Shown: positions 41,916-53,073 of the stretch, piece after piece
How the letters are laid out: the number at the start of each line of letters is the position of its first letter
Position numbering within the stretch: position 1 is the first letter of the stretch
From: Sebaldella sp. S0638
GTDB lineage: Bacteria; Fusobacteriota; Fusobacteriia; Fusobacteriales; Leptotrichiaceae
Direction of reading: 5' to 3'
Assembly: GCF_024158605.1 (NCBI RefSeq)
Contig: NZ_JAMZGM010000014.1
Coordinates: 1-64,000, forward strand
Length of the DNA: 64,000 nucleotides
Translations under genes and position numbers: made by a program
Notes under the pieces: model-generated
Told to the model about the DNA's origin: nothing
Seen by the model: the letters and a program-made list of their open reading frames with translations, nothing else
The model's database searches: none

Positions 41916-41945
41916 GGAAAATAAATCCTTGAATTGGGAGTCAAT
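41916..41945 (+). repeat. 30-base direct repeat, copy 2 (before atpI)
   Basis: Second copy of the repeat at 41774-41803, with five mismatches. It includes the atpI ribosome-binding site GGGAG and keeps the TTGA...GTCAA arms, though the symmetry is less perfect. Confidence 0.6.
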
Positions 41946-41947
41946 TA

Positions 41948-42355
41948 ATGTTAGAATATTTTAGTAAAGATATAATAAAAATGCTGAAAATAGCAGTGGT
42001 AATCACAGCAGTACTTTTACTGATAGGAGTGATCTTTCAGATAAAGGCACTATACTTCGCCTGTTTTCTCGGGTGTCTGGTGTCTATTTTCAATATAATA
42101 TCTTTATACAGGGACTGTCAGAGAATAATGTATTTTCCTGACAAAATCAAATCAAAGGTCTACTCCCAGTTTTTTCGGAGATTTATTATCTACGGAATAG
42201 TGTTATTCATAGTAGGCTATATAACACAGAAATATGAATTCGGAAGACTGGAGCTAAATATGCTGTTTTGTGGTTTAGGACTGCTGAACTTTAAGATATC
42301 CATGTATCTGAGCATGATGTTTAGAAGTAAGAAAATAGGAGACGATACGGTATGA
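41948..42355 (+). CDS. atpI: ATP synthase subunit I (AtpI-like)
   Basis: A 135-aa protein with four hydrophobic segments, the usual ATP synthase I plan. It is identified by its place directly before atpB and by topology, since the family is poorly conserved. AtpI assists assembly of the c ring. GGGAG lies seven bases before the ATG. It overlaps atpB by four bases. Confidence 0.7.
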   Translation: MLEYFSKDIIKMLKIAVVITAVLLLIGVIFQIKALYFACFLGCLVSIFNIISLYRDCQRIMYFPDKIKSKVYSQFFRRFIIYGIVLFIVGYITQKYEFGRLELNMLFCGLGLLNFKISMYLSMMFRSKKIGDDTV

Positions 42356-43254
42356 AAAAAATAATGAGAGTAGTTGGGCTTTTGTTGGGAGTTATGCTGG
42401 TAATCAACCTTATACTATGGGGTTTACAGTATATATTGCCGATAACTTATGCAACACCTCCGCTCATAGAGGGGCCTAAAATATTCTGGTCGCTGACAAT
42501 CGGCGGACTGGTATTAAATATAAACCAGACGATAGTAACGACATGGGTTGTAATGATAATTTTGATTGCTTTGCTGGCAATAGGAACAAGGAATTTAAGC
42601 GTGGAAAATCCTACCAGGTTTCAGGTAGTTCTGGAAATGTTGTATTCATTTATTGAAAACATGTTTCTTGCTAACTTCGGTAAATATAAGAAGACATTCG
42701 TATCGTTTATAACAGCGTTGTTTTCATTTATATTTATGTGTAACCTTATTTCGTTTTTTCTGCCGTTTATACCGCTTGTGGAAAAGCTTCCTAGCGGAGG
42801 ATACAGTGTATCGCCGTTTTTGAGAAGCCCGACAGCTGATATGAATACGACGGTAGGACTGGCGTTGCTGGTAGTGGTAATATTCCTGTCTTGTGCAATA
42901 AAGACAGAGGGAGTAACAGGATATATAAAAGGTCTTGCATCACCGACACCGGTGCTTTTGGTAATTAACGTTATCGGAGAAATTGCAAAACCGATAAATA
43001 CGTCTATGCGGCTTTTTGGTAACATGTTTGCCGGAATAATAATAATGGGACTGCTTTACGGACTGACAATAAACGTAGCTGGTCATTTATTCGCATTTGC
43101 CCCGGGATGGGTGGCGTTTTTACATCTTTATTTCGATCTTTTCACAGGAACAATACAAAGTTTTGTATTCGTGGTACTGTCATCGGTTTACATATCCGAG
43201 ACACTTGGTGATAAAGATGAGGAAGAAGAACTGCAGCTGCAGGCGGCACATTAG
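42352..43254 (+). CDS. atpB: F-ATPase subunit a
   Basis: Stator subunit of the membrane ion channel, 300 aa with about six membrane segments. The essential Arg is in NTSMRLFGNMFAG near residue 225, with the preceding Lys-Pro-Ile and the C-terminal Gln-Ser-Phe-Val-Phe segment. The N-terminus has a hydrophobic segment that may act as a leader. In Na+-type enzymes this subunit works with the Na+-binding c ring, matching the c subunit here. It is followed by a 127-base gap with nothing else recognisable before atpE. Confidence 0.95.
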   Translation: MKKIMRVVGLLLGVMLVINLILWGLQYILPITYATPPLIEGPKIFWSLTIGGLVLNINQTIVTTWVVMIILIALLAIGTRNLSVENPTRFQVVLEMLYSFIENMFLANFGKYKKTFVSFITALFSFIFMCNLISFFLPFIPLVEKLPSGGYSVSPFLRSPTADMNTTVGLALLVVVIFLSCAIKTEGVTGYIKGLASPTPVLLVINVIGEIAKPINTSMRLFGNMFAGIIIMGLLYGLTINVAGHLFAFAPGWVAFLHLYFDLFTGTIQSFVFVVLSSVYISETLGDKDEEEELQLQAAH

Positions 43255-43351
43255 CGGTTGCCCGGCTTGGAATTAAAGTAACTGATTACAGCAATGTAAA
43301 ATGCAGGTTACAGGTTTATAGTTTATTCAAATAAATATAAAAACAAAATGA

Positions 43352-43618
<267 letters not shown>

Positions 43619-43648
43619 AAAAATTCAGAAAGTTCGAGGTGACTATAT

Positions 43649-44143
43649 ATGGAAAATGGATCAAATTTAATCACATTAGATCTTTCAATGCTTCTTCAAA
43701 TTATAAACTTTCTGATCTTAGTTTATGTATTCTGGAGGTTATTTGGGAAAAAAATAGGACCGATTTTAGATGAGAGAAAGAAAATAGTTACCAGTAAATT
43801 GTTAGAAGCAGAGGAAGAAAGAGCCAATGCCAGAAAAGCAACCGCTGAAGCTAGTGAATTAAAAAGAGAAGCAAAAAAAAGAGCTAATGAAATACTCATA
43901 AGAGCTGAAATATCAGCAGATGAAAGAAAAGAAAAAATATTAAAAGAAGCTAATCAAAGCAGAGAAAAAATGCTTACGACAGCTGAAATAGATATAGAAA
44001 AAATGAAACAAAGCGCATCAAAGGAACTTCAGAAAGAGGTTTCCAGCCTTGCAGTTACGCTGGCTGAAAAGATACTTAAAGAAAATATAGATAAAGACGG
44101 AGACAAGATAATAAATAATTTTATTGAAGAAGTAGGAGAGTAA
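43649..44143 (+). CDS. atpF: F-ATPase subunit b
   Basis: Peripheral stalk subunit of 164 aa. One N-terminal membrane segment (about residues 9-30, LLQIINFLILVYVFWRLF) is followed by FGKKIGPILDERK and a long charged coiled coil rich in Ala, Lys and Glu. The position between c and delta subunits agrees. A second b-type subunit is not present. Confidence 0.94.
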   Translation: MENGSNLITLDLSMLLQIINFLILVYVFWRLFGKKIGPILDERKKIVTSKLLEAEEERANARKATAEASELKREAKKRANEILIRAEISADERKEKILKEANQSREKMLTTAEIDIEKMKQSASKELQKEVSSLAVTLAEKILKENIDKDGDKIINNFIEEVGE

Positions 44144-44148
44144 CTATT

Positions 44149-44676
44149 ATGCATGAGGCAGATATAGCAAAACGATATGCTGAAGCAGTATATGGGGTTG
44201 CTAAGGAGAAAGATAAAGTAAAAGAAATATATGATATGCTGAATTCTCTTATGGAACTATATATAAATGATTCTGAATTTAGAAATTTCATGTTGCATCC
44301 GCTGATAGAGAATAGTGAAAAGAAAGATTTTCTGGGTAAAATTTTTACTGGAGCAGACGATATTATAATGAACATAATTGATTATCTCGTGGATAAAAAC
44401 AGAATAGAGATAATAAAATACATTGTTTCCGAATATCTGAAACTTTACTATCTGGAAAACAACGAAGTAGAGGTTACTGGTATTTTCAGCAAAGAACTAA
44501 GCGAAGAACAGTATGCCCTGCTTAAGAGTAAATTAGAGAAAAAAGTAGGTAAAAAAATAATTTTAAAAATAAAAGTAGACAAAGATATTATTGGCGGTGG
44601 AATAGTGAAAATGGGAGATCAAATAATTGATGGCTCAATAAAACGTCAAATAGAAAATATAAAAAATACTTTCTAG
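44149..44676 (+). CDS. atpH: F-ATPase subunit delta
   Basis: Links the peripheral stalk to the F1 head. The 175-aa protein has the family start [15 protein letters not shown], an all-helical N-terminal domain ([13 protein letters not shown]), and a C-terminal part ending in [23 protein letters not shown], the usual OSCP/delta signature. The start is six bases after the atpF stop. Confidence 0.94.
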   Translation: MHEADIAKRYAEAVYGVAKEKDKVKEIYDMLNSLMELYINDSEFRNFMLHPLIENSEKKDFLGKIFTGADDIIMNIIDYLVDKNRIEIIKYIVSEYLKLYYLENNEVEVTGIFSKELSEEQYALLKSKLEKKVGKKIILKIKVDKDIIGGGIVKMGDQIIDGSIKRQIENIKNTF

Positions 44677-44692
44677 AATGGAGGTGCTTTCT

Positions 44693-46198
44693 TTGAAAAT
44701 TAGGCCAGAAGAGGTTAGCAAGATCATAAAAACAGAAATAGAGAATTACAAAACATCATTAGATATAGCAAGTGTAGGAACTGTGGTAGAAGTAGGAGAC
44801 GGGATAGCGAGAGTATACGGACTTCAGAATGCCATGCAGGGAGAACTCCTTGAATTCCCCAATAATGTAATGGGAATGGTTCTTAACTTAGAAGAGAACA
44901 ACGTAGGGGCTGTTCTCCTTGGTGATTTTTCACTTATAAAAGAAGGAGATACAGTAAGATCAACTGGAAGAATTACACAGGTTCCGGCAGGAGAAGCAAT
45001 GCTTGGAAGAGTAGTAGATCCATTGGGAAATCCAATAGACGGCAAAGGACCTGTAGAAGCTGCAAAATTTATGGAAACTGAAAGAAAAGCTTATGGAATA
45101 ATAGACAGACAGCCGGTAACAGAACCGCTGCAGACAGGGATAAAAGCAATAGACGGAATGATACCGATAGGAAAAGGACAAAGAGAATTAATAATAGGTG
45201 ACAGACAGACAGGGAAAACTGCAGTTGCTGTAGATGCCATTGTTAATCAAAAAGGAAATGACGTTTACTGTATATACGTAGCAATAGGACAAAAAAGATC
45301 CACAGTAGCAGGACTGCACCAAAAGCTTATAGACAGCGGTGCTATGGAATATACTACAATAGTTGCAGCAACAGCATCTGAATCAGCTTCACTTCAATAC
45401 CTTGCACCTTATGCAGGGGTAGCAATGGCTGAGTACTTTATGGAACAAGGGAAACACGTTTTGATAGTATACGATGATTTATCAAAGCATGCCGTGGCAT
45501 ACAGAGAAATGTCACTGTTATTAAAAAGACCGCCGGGAAGAGAAGCTTATCCCGGAGATATATTCTATCTTCACTCAAGACTTCTTGAGAGAGCGGCAAA
45601 GCTGAGCGACGAACTTGGAGCCGGGTCGATTACAGCCCTTCCGATAGTAGAAACTCAGGCAGGGGATGTATCTGCGTATATACCGACAAACATTATATCA
45701 ATAACAGACGGACAGATCTTCCTGGAATCAGACTTATTTAATGCAGGATTCAGACCAGCGATAAATGCAGGAATATCAGTATCAAGGGTTGGAGGTTCCG
45801 CACAGATAAAAGCTATGAAACAGGTAGCATCACAGGTAAAACTGGAACTTGCACAATATACTGAATTACTGGCTTTTGCACAGTTCGGATCTGATCTGGA
45901 TAAAGCTACAAGAGACCAGTTAAACAGAGGGGCTAAAATCATGGTGGTTCTTAAGCAGCCTCAGTATGATCCATACCCTGTAGAAGAACAGGTAGTTTCA
46001 TTCTTTGCAGTTACAGGAGGATATCTTGATGCAATAGAAAAAGAAAATGTTACTACTTTTGAAAAAGAATTACTGAAAAGTATGAGAAATAATTCAGATA
46101 TATTAACAAGAATAAAAGAGAAGAAGGCTCTTGATGACGGGCTTAAAAAGGAACTGGCAGATTTCATCAAAAATTTTAAAGATAACTTTGAACAGTAA
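44693..46198 (+). CDS. atpA: F-ATPase subunit alpha
   Basis: Non-catalytic nucleotide-binding subunit of the F1 head. It has the beta-barrel start, Walker [10 protein letters not shown] near residue 169, the RSTVAGLHQ region and the [16 protein letters not shown] block with the conserved Arg. The TTG at 44693 is chosen since GGAGGTG (44680-44686) lies six bases before it; the in-frame ATG at 44678 overlaps that site. The length (502 codons with the stop) is normal. Confidence 0.97.
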   Translation: MKIRPEEVSKIIKTEIENYKTSLDIASVGTVVEVGDGIARVYGLQNAMQGELLEFPNNVMGMVLNLEENNVGAVLLGDFSLIKEGDTVRSTGRITQVPAGEAMLGRVVDPLGNPIDGKGPVEAAKFMETERKAYGIIDRQPVTEPLQTGIKAIDGMIPIGKGQRELIIGDRQTGKTAVAVDAIVNQKGNDVYCIYVAIGQKRSTVAGLHQKLIDSGAMEYTTIVAATASESASLQYLAPYAGVAMAEYFMEQGKHVLIVYDDLSKHAVAYREMSLLLKRPPGREAYPGDIFYLHSRLLERAAKLSDELGAGSITALPIVETQAGDVSAYIPTNIISITDGQIFLESDLFNAGFRPAINAGISVSRVGGSAQIKAMKQVASQVKLELAQYTELLAFAQFGSDLDKATRDQLNRGAKIMVVLKQPQYDPYPVEEQVVSFFAVTGGYLDAIEKENVTTFEKELLKSMRNNSDILTRIKEKKALDDGLKKELADFIKNFKDNFEQ

Positions 46199-46211
46199 GT
46201 AGGTGTTTTTT

Positions 46212-47072
46212 ATGTCAGCAAATATGAAAGAAATAAAAGGTAGAATAGAGAGCATAAAGAGTACCAGCCAGATTACCAACGCAATGAATGTGGTATCTTC
46301 TACAAAGTTTAAGAAATTTCAGACTTTGACATTAAGCACTAGAAAGTATGCGCAGGCTATAGAAGAAACACTGGGAAATGTGGCTGGAAGCCTGAAGTCC
46401 GTACATCATGTTCTTTTTGACGGAAAAAAAGAAGTAAAAAGAATTGGTGTAATCATGATGACTTCAGACAGAGGACTTTGCGGAAGCTTTAACAGCAATA
46501 CCTTTAAAGAACTGGAAAAGTTAGTGGCAAGCTATGGGGAAAAAGGCGTAAAAGTTTCTGTAATAGCTGTAGGGAGAAAATCAAGAGATTATTGTAAGAG
46601 AAGAGGAATAAATGTAGATGCGGAATATATACAGCTGATTCCTGAAACAATGTTTGAAAAGGCAAAAGGAATAAGTGAGAATATAGCCGAATTTTATCTG
46701 AGCGACATATATGATGAAGTGCATATTATTTATTCTAAATTTATATCTGCAATACAATATGAATTAAAGGTGGAAAAACTGCTTCCTTTAGAGAGAAGAG
46801 AAGCAAAAACCAATAAGGAATATATATTTGAACCTTCAATAGAAGCTGTTTTAAGAAGTTTACTTCCTAAAAGCTTAAATATAAAGATATACCAGTCATT
46901 ACTGGAAAATACAGCAAGTGAACATTCAGCAAGAATGACTGCAATGCAGAGTGCAAGTGATAATGCCAAGGACATACTGGATGAATTGACATTAGATTAT
47001 AACAGAGTAAGACAGTCGATTATTACACAGGAGCTTACTGAAATAATTGGCGGATCAAATGCCTTAAAATAG
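46212..47072 (+). CDS. atpG: F-ATPase subunit gamma
   Basis: Central rotor shaft of 286 aa. It has the start [32 protein letters not shown] in the middle and the C-terminal coiled helix ending [19 protein letters not shown], all typical. The ATG at 46212 is preferred to an in-frame GTG at 46203 that overlaps the likely ribosome-binding site (AGTAGGTG). Confidence 0.96.
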   Translation: MSANMKEIKGRIESIKSTSQITNAMNVVSSTKFKKFQTLTLSTRKYAQAIEETLGNVAGSLKSVHHVLFDGKKEVKRIGVIMMTSDRGLCGSFNSNTFKELEKLVASYGEKGVKVSVIAVGRKSRDYCKRRGINVDAEYIQLIPETMFEKAKGISENIAEFYLSDIYDEVHIIYSKFISAIQYELKVEKLLPLERREAKTNKEYIFEPSIEAVLRSLLPKSLNIKIYQSLLENTASEHSARMTAMQSASDNAKDILDELTLDYNRVRQSIITQELTEIIGGSNALK

Positions 47073-47075
47073 TAG

Positions 47076-48488
<1,413 letters not shown>

Positions 48489-48490
48489 TT

Positions 48491-48895
48491 ATGGCAAAAT
48501 CTTTTAGTATAGAAGCTATAACACCATCAGGAACAGCTTTTTCCACTACTGCCGAATTTCTGAAATTAAGAACCGTAAACGGAGATATAGGGATAATGGC
48601 AGATCATATGCCTTTGGTTACCGAGCTGAGCTATGGTGAAATGATAGTAAAGCAGGAAAAGGGCAGTGAAATGCGTTACTATATTGACGGTGGATTTATG
48701 GAAGTCAATAAAGAGAGGGTTCTTATCCTTGGTGATGAAATTATAGAATCTAGTCAAATTGATATAGAAAGAGCACAAAGGGAAAAAGAAATCGAAGAAT
48801 CGAAATTGTCTAAGCTAAAAGAGGAAGAAGATATAGCTAAGGCTAATAAAAAGATTCAGGAAAATCTTATGAAAATAAAAATAGGAAGCAGATAA
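48491..48895 (+). CDS. atpC: F-ATPase subunit epsilon
   Basis: Regulatory rotor subunit of 134 aa: N-terminal beta sandwich (TVNGDIGIMADHMPLVTEL, then YYIDGGFMEV) and a C-terminal helix pair rich in Lys and Glu. It is the last gene of the operon (order Z-I-B-E-F-H-A-G-D-C) and is followed at once by a strong terminator. Confidence 0.95.
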   Translation: MAKSFSIEAITPSGTAFSTTAEFLKLRTVNGDIGIMADHMPLVTELSYGEMIVKQEKGSEMRYYIDGGFMEVNKERVLILGDEIIESSQIDIERAQREKEIEESKLSKLKEEEDIAKANKKIQENLMKIKIGSR

Positions 48896-48901
48896 ATAAA
48901 G

Positions 48902-48933
48902 TATCTATAAAATTTAATTTTATAGATATTTTT
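48902..48933 (+). terminator. Terminator of the atp operon
   Basis: TATCTATAAAAT (48902-48913) pairs perfectly with ATTTTATAGATA (48917-48928) around a three-base loop, then five T. Confidence 0.9.
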
Positions 48934-48978
48934 GCTTTTTGGGGGGATTATTGAAATAAAATGAGAAACGGGGAAGAA

Positions 48979-49389
48979 ATGAATTTTTCAGAAGCTGTTG
49001 AAATATTGTATACTTTGAAACAATATCCGGGAATGTTTGTGGCAGATTATAAGAATTATGATATGATGTCTTCTTTTATAAACGGATACCTCACTGCTTT
49101 AGGCTTATACTATAAGGAATATACAAAAGATAGTGAGAACAACGGTATATGGCGGGATATAATCAGTTGGTATAATATGGAAAAAAGTAACGGAAAAAAA
49201 GTAATGTAGCTTTAAGCTATAGATTAAGATATGAAAATGAAAATCTTTCAGATGAAGAACTAACGGATAAATATATTGATATAGTTATTGAATTTTTGAA
49301 ATATAAAACATGATATTGCAGAAATAAAAAATAAATATAAAGAATTACCTGTTATTCAGATTTTTACTCTAAAAAATATGGAAATATAA
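48979..49389 (+). pseudogene. Frameshifted small acidic protein gene
   Basis: The frame from 48979 (or an upstream ATG at 48961) stops at 49209, just after an A7 tract at 49194-49200. One more A there would extend it in a second frame (NVALSYRLRYENENLSDEEL) to a stop at 49313. A further one-base loss in the A4 at 49305-49308 would return to the first frame and continue (AEIKNKYKELPVIQIF) to 49389. Together the three pieces make a plausible soluble protein of about 136 aa. The family is not recognised; location beside immunity-like genes is suggestive. GGGG lies shortly before the 48979 ATG. Confidence 0.6.
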
Positions 49390-49455
49390 AGGAATTTCAA
49401 AGTAACATTTGATAGAATGAGTATACAATTCAATGGATAAAGAGGAGATGTTAAA

Positions 49456-49911
49456 ATGAAAAATTTTTTTTTAGCTGTGATTTCTGTATTTTTTCTGTTT
49501 AGCTGCAGCAATACTACAACATTACAGAATAACAGCACTACAGGAACTGCTGTTAAACAAAAAGATATAGCTGATACTTCATGGAAGCTTACAGCAATTT
49601 CAGGAGAGAAAATAACAACAAAGATGATGGACGGAAAAGAAATAGGTGCAATAACTCTTGATATAACAACTGATAAGATAAGCGGAAGTTCAGGAGTAAA
49701 CAGATATTTTGGATCTTATACGCTAAATGGTAAAGATATCACATTAAGCGGAATAGGGAGTACAAGAATGATGGGACCGCAGGACTTGATGGAAAATGAA
49801 CATAAATATCTGTCAGTACTTAGTAATGTAACAGGTTTTGAATTTAAAGATAATAATACTCTGGTTTTAAAAGCAGGAACAGATACACTGACTTTTGTAA
49901 GAGTGAAATAA
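49456..49911 (+). CDS. META-domain (HslJ-like) lipoprotein
   Basis: A 151-aa exported lipoprotein. The signal peptide ends in the lipobox LFSC (Cys near 17), followed by a Thr/Asn-rich linker and a META domain: DTSWKLTAISGEKI, then the ISGSSGVNRYFGSYTLNG core and STRMMGPQDLMENEHKYLSVL. HslJ-type proteins are envelope heat-shock/novobiocin-resistance proteins of unclear action. GAGGAG precedes the ATG. It has its own terminator and may be an independent unit. Confidence 0.9.
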   Translation: MKNFFLAVISVFFLFSCSNTTTLQNNSTTGTAVKQKDIADTSWKLTAISGEKITTKMMDGKEIGAITLDITTDKISGSSGVNRYFGSYTLNGKDITLSGIGSTRMMGPQDLMENEHKYLSVLSNVTGFEFKDNNTLVLKAGTDTLTFVRVK

Positions 49912-49917
49912 ATATAT

Positions 49918-49947
49918 AATCAGCTGCATAAAACGGCTGATTTTTTA
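49918..49947 (+). terminator. Terminator after the META lipoprotein
   Basis: AATCAGC (49918-49924) pairs with GCTGATT (49936-49942), then T-run. Confidence 0.85.
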
Positions 49948-50037
49948 TTTATTGCATAATTAAATAAAATGGTATAAACTATTTTAGGGCATTTGTTAAA
50001 AATTAGTTAGTAATAAAAGGAGCAGGGAGGAAATAAA

Positions 50038-50445
50038 ATGAAAAAGACAAGAGTTTGTTGTGAGTTTTCTTTATTTTCTGATACAGAGTTTCCTGTTGAG
50101 AAAATAACAGAAAGTTTAAATTTGGAACCAACAATTTTTTATAAAAATAAAAGGAAATTTTTGGAAAATAATAGTGGATTTTATGAAATTTTGGAAACAT
50201 GCTGGGAACTTAGAGTGGCTTATCAGGAATCTTTGGATATCAATATTCAGATAAATCAAATATTAGATGAATTGGAAAGTAAAGTATTAATTATTTCAGA
50301 GTTGAAAAGAAGATATAATTTAGAGAGTGGTCTTAATGTAGGTATAGAAATTTATGATAATATTTATCCTGCAATACATTTGGAACTAAAGACAATGAAG
50401 CTACTTAGCAGTTTAGAAACTTTTATAGATATTGATATTATATAA
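50038..50445 (+). CDS. DUF4279-family protein
   Basis: A 135-aa soluble protein matching the DUF4279 pattern: an N-terminal strand CEFSLFSDTEFPVEKITESL, a central CWELRVAYQESLDINIQINQIL and a final strand with PAIHLELKTMKLLSSL and DIDI. DUF4279 genes are often found beside polymorphic toxins and are thought to act as immunity proteins, but no toxin is next to this one. GGGAGG lies before the ATG. It is 46 bases before a pentapeptide-repeat gene. Confidence 0.75.
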   Translation: MKKTRVCCEFSLFSDTEFPVEKITESLNLEPTIFYKNKRKFLENNSGFYEILETCWELRVAYQESLDINIQINQILDELESKVLIISELKRRYNLESGLNVGIEIYDNIYPAIHLELKTMKLLSSLETFIDIDII

Positions 50446-50491
50446 AATACAGATATAAACTATAAAAATAATTAAATTAGGAGATAACATC

Positions 50492-51319
50492 ATGAGAATA
50501 TATTTTAATTCGGATATTCCTGTAATAACTTTGCCATTTGATAATTTAAATAATAAAACGCTAGAAAACTTTGATGGTCACCGAGCCTTATTTGATAATC
50601 TCAGTATAAAAAATCTGACCATTATGAATTCTGATTTAAGAAATACTGTTTTTAACAGATCAATTATAAAGAAGTCAAAATTTATAAATAGTAAGCTTAT
50701 ACTGACGGAGTTTGAAAATTCTGAAATAACTGATACTGAATTCGATAATAGTAATGTGTATTCTGTAAATTTTAAAAACTCAAATTTGAAAAATGTTGCT
50801 TTTAAGAACTGTAATATGAGAGAAGTAGATTTTTCAGATGCAATTTTATTTGATGTTTCGCTGGAAACAAGTTTAGGTTTTGAAACATCAATATTTAGTG
50901 GAACATATTATAATTCAGGAACAAAATTTCCTGAAAATTTTAATTTGAAAAATAAAAATCTGATTTTTGCTGATAATTATGTTATGGAGAAATATATTGA
51001 ACTGGAAAAGGAGTATAAAAGTTTTGATGGTATTAATGAAAAACATCCTTTAAGAGATTTGGAAAGATTAGCGGTTAAATATGATGATATTTTATCGAAA
51101 AAGGATTTAGAAAGCTTTATGTATTACTTGATATTGTTTGATTTAGGGGCTAAATATAAGGTAATGTATAATTTTATTTCTGATGAAATTGAAAAACTGG
51201 CAAAGAAAAAAGAAATTTTCATGGAATATAATAATTTTACAGCTAAAGAAGTCAAAGAGATAAAAATATTACTTTGGAATTATGAAAAGAATATGGGTAA
51301 TATAAAGATTTATAGGTAA
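50492..51319 (+). CDS. Pentapeptide-repeat protein, 275 aa
   Basis: Residues about 35-130 consist of pentapeptide repeats with central Leu/Phe (blocks such as NSDLRNTVFNRS, NSKLILTEFENSE and NSNLKNVAFKNCN), which fold as a right-handed beta helix. A helical C-terminal part of about 130 residues follows, without a motif I know. It is cytoplasmic, with no signal peptide. GGAG is seven bases before the ATG. Adjacent to the DUF4279 gene it may belong to an immunity-type patch; a role is not known. Confidence 0.85.
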   Translation: MRIYFNSDIPVITLPFDNLNNKTLENFDGHRALFDNLSIKNLTIMNSDLRNTVFNRSIIKKSKFINSKLILTEFENSEITDTEFDNSNVYSVNFKNSNLKNVAFKNCNMREVDFSDAILFDVSLETSLGFETSIFSGTYYNSGTKFPENFNLKNKNLIFADNYVMEKYIELEKEYKSFDGINEKHPLRDLERLAVKYDDILSKKDLESFMYYLILFDLGAKYKVMYNFISDEIEKLAKKKEIFMEYNNFTAKEVKEIKILLWNYEKNMGNIKIYR

Positions 51320-51332
51320 AGTATTTAAACAA

Positions 51333-51355
51333 AGGCTGCATCACCAATGCAGCCT
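51333..51355. terminator. Terminator between convergent genes
   Basis: AGGCTGCAT (51333-51341) pairs perfectly with ATGCAGCCT (51347-51355). The minus side continues in TTTG-TTT and the plus side is CTTCTATAA, so it best serves the minus-strand gene. Confidence 0.75.
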
Positions 51356-51377
51356 CTTCTATAATAAAATTCCCGCT

Positions 51378-52229
51378 CTACTGCTCTAATAATTTTAAAT
51401 CAACAATAACCGGAATATGGTCGCTGACTGTTTTCCAGTCTGCATCTTTTTCGGTTCCTGTGTTAGGAACATACACTTTTTCCACTTTCCAGACTTGTGC
51501 GTTATTTAAAAATATTTGATCAATAGCCACTTCAGGATTCACAGCCGGCCATGTTCTATGGTCTGTTTTCCCGTCAAATACTGTAGTCCAATATCGTTCC
51601 ATTTCTTTTCCAACCACTGAATTTAGTGTGTCATTAAAGTCACCAGCTAATATTTTGATCCCTCTCATATCTAAAGTAACTTCATTAATAGTTCTCACCT
51701 GCTGTAATCTGATATTAGGGTCTTCATGCCAGTCTAAGTGTGTGTTTATAAATGTTATAGGCACTTCGAATCCCGGAACGTCTACTTTAGTCACTAAAGC
51801 AATTCTCGGCTCTTCTTCTTTCTTGGTAAGAGTATCAGTGTACGGGAGTTTGATGATTTCATTACTGATAATAGGGTGTTTTGACAATACTGCTATACCA
51901 TATTCACCGCCTTGAAAATCAATAGTTTTGCCATATACATAATTATAGCCTGTCAAATCTGCCAAAACTTTGATCTGATCTGTTTTACCGCTTCTTTGTG
52001 TATTTCTGTCCACTTCCTGAATTGCAATAATATCCGGATTTATTTTTTTTATGGTTTCAGCGGTTAACTTTAGATCAACCTTGAAATTATTAGCTCCAGC
52101 CGCAATATTGTAAGTAGCAACTCTGATTTTCTGGTTAGAATTCGTTATGACTTTGTTGTATAATATTTTTTCTTCTCCGTAAATAAAACATGATAAAACC
52201 AGAATTAATAAAACAAGTAATTTTTTCAT
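51378..52229 (-). CDS. Secreted endonuclease/exonuclease/phosphatase-family protein
   Basis: A 283-aa protein with an N-terminal signal peptide (about residues 1-18) and the complete EEP fold: RVATYNIAAG, the metal Glu in IIAIQEVDR, the GIAVLSKHPI strand, the catalytic INTHLDWHED, LAGDFND, and the final SDHIPVIVDL. Members include DNases, phosphodiesterases and sphingomyelinases, so the substrate is undefined; lack of a Cys in the signal rules out a lipoprotein. AGGAGG precedes the start. It is a single-gene unit with a terminator behind it. Confidence 0.9.
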   Translation of the reverse strand: MKKLLVLLILVLSCFIYGEEKILYNKVITNSNQKIRVATYNIAAGANNFKVDLKLTAETIKKINPDIIAIQEVDRNTQRSGKTDQIKVLADLTGYNYVYGKTIDFQGGEYGIAVLSKHPIISNEIIKLPYTDTLTKKEEEPRIALVTKVDVPGFEVPITFINTHLDWHEDPNIRLQQVRTINEVTLDMRGIKILAGDFNDTLNSVVGKEMERYWTTVFDGKTDHRTWPAVNPEVAIDQIFLNNAQVWKVEKVYVPNTGTEKDADWKTVSDHIPVIVDLKLLEQ

Positions 52230-52399
52230 ATAAATACCTCCTGAGATTTAATTTTATATACTTAAAATTATAGTATTAAAAGTGACAAGAAAAATAAAAA
52301 TATACAGTAACAGATAAGATATTGAATTATTGAAAAGAAACCTTAATTTATAAATATTCTAACACAGCAAAAGAAGTTTGTACAGTTTAGGTATCGAAT

Positions 52400-52428
52400 T
52401 TGACAGATTAACTTTTATAATGTAATAT
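52400..52428 (+). promoter_or_regulatory. Promoter of the 52464 gene
   Basis: A perfect TTGACA (52400-52405), 17-base spacer and TAATAT (52423-52428); an overlapping TATAAT (52426-52431) gives a 20-base spacer. Confidence 0.6.
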
Positions 52429-52463
52429 AATAAACATCTATTAAATAAAAGAAAGGGGTTAAA

Positions 52464-53030
52464 ATGAACGGAAAAGGCTTGGTATATTCATTAATAGTGT
52501 TTTTTTCCTTTATTATAGGAGCGTTTTTTTATGGAGTATTTATAATATATAAAAAAATTGTTTTTCCTATAATGATGTCAATGGAGTTTCATGAGCTTCA
52601 AAAAAGCGGGGATGTTCTTCTTCGGAATAAAATGGTAAATTACAGAGGGAATATTAATGGAATTCCTATAAATGAAAGATCTGGGGTATTAGCAGATGTT
52701 TATTTTATAGACAGAAACTTAATGCGGAAAACTTATGAAAAATTATTACTGAAAAAACTGGCAGTATATACAGTGATTTTTATTTTGGGGATATGTCTGC
52801 TGGTATTTAATCCTGCGGTCTGGAATATAATTGCTTTGGGGTGGATAGTATTAACAGTACATTTTCTATTTGAAGCAAAGAATGCTTTCAGAATTTATAA
52901 CAGTGTAAAAAATGAAGAGTATATAACCAGAAGTGTTGATGTAGAAGGGATGACATATTACAGAGCGCTTTTTGAATATGAGAAAAGCAGCGAGACAAAA
53001 GAAGTTACATTATTTGATACAGTAATGTAA
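52464..53030 (+). CDS. Unknown membrane protein, 188 aa
   Basis: Not recognised. One N-terminal membrane segment (about residues 8-30) and two more around 94-138 frame a soluble loop with GNINGIPINERSG. AAAGGGG precedes the ATG. It is a single transcription unit with its own promoter and terminator. No close domain match comes to mind. Confidence 0.75.
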   Translation: MNGKGLVYSLIVFFSFIIGAFFYGVFIIYKKIVFPIMMSMEFHELQKSGDVLLRNKMVNYRGNINGIPINERSGVLADVYFIDRNLMRKTYEKLLLKKLAVYTVIFILGICLLVFNPAVWNIIALGWIVLTVHFLFEAKNAFRIYNSVKNEEYITRSVDVEGMTYYRALFEYEKSSETKEVTLFDTVM

Positions 53031-53041
53031 AAAATTAATAT

Positions 53042-53072
53042 AAAAAGGCGGATAAAAAAATTCCGCCTTTTT
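53042..53072. terminator. Bidirectional terminator
   Basis: AAAAAGGCGGA pairs perfectly with TCCGCCTTTTT around an A-rich loop, giving T tails on both strands between convergent genes. Confidence 0.9.
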
Positions 53073-53073
53073 G

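Noticed and set aside
44678-44692. ATG at 44678 as the atpA start
   Set aside because: The Shine-Dalgarno sequence overlaps it; the TTG at 44693 has correct spacing and a family-like N-terminus.
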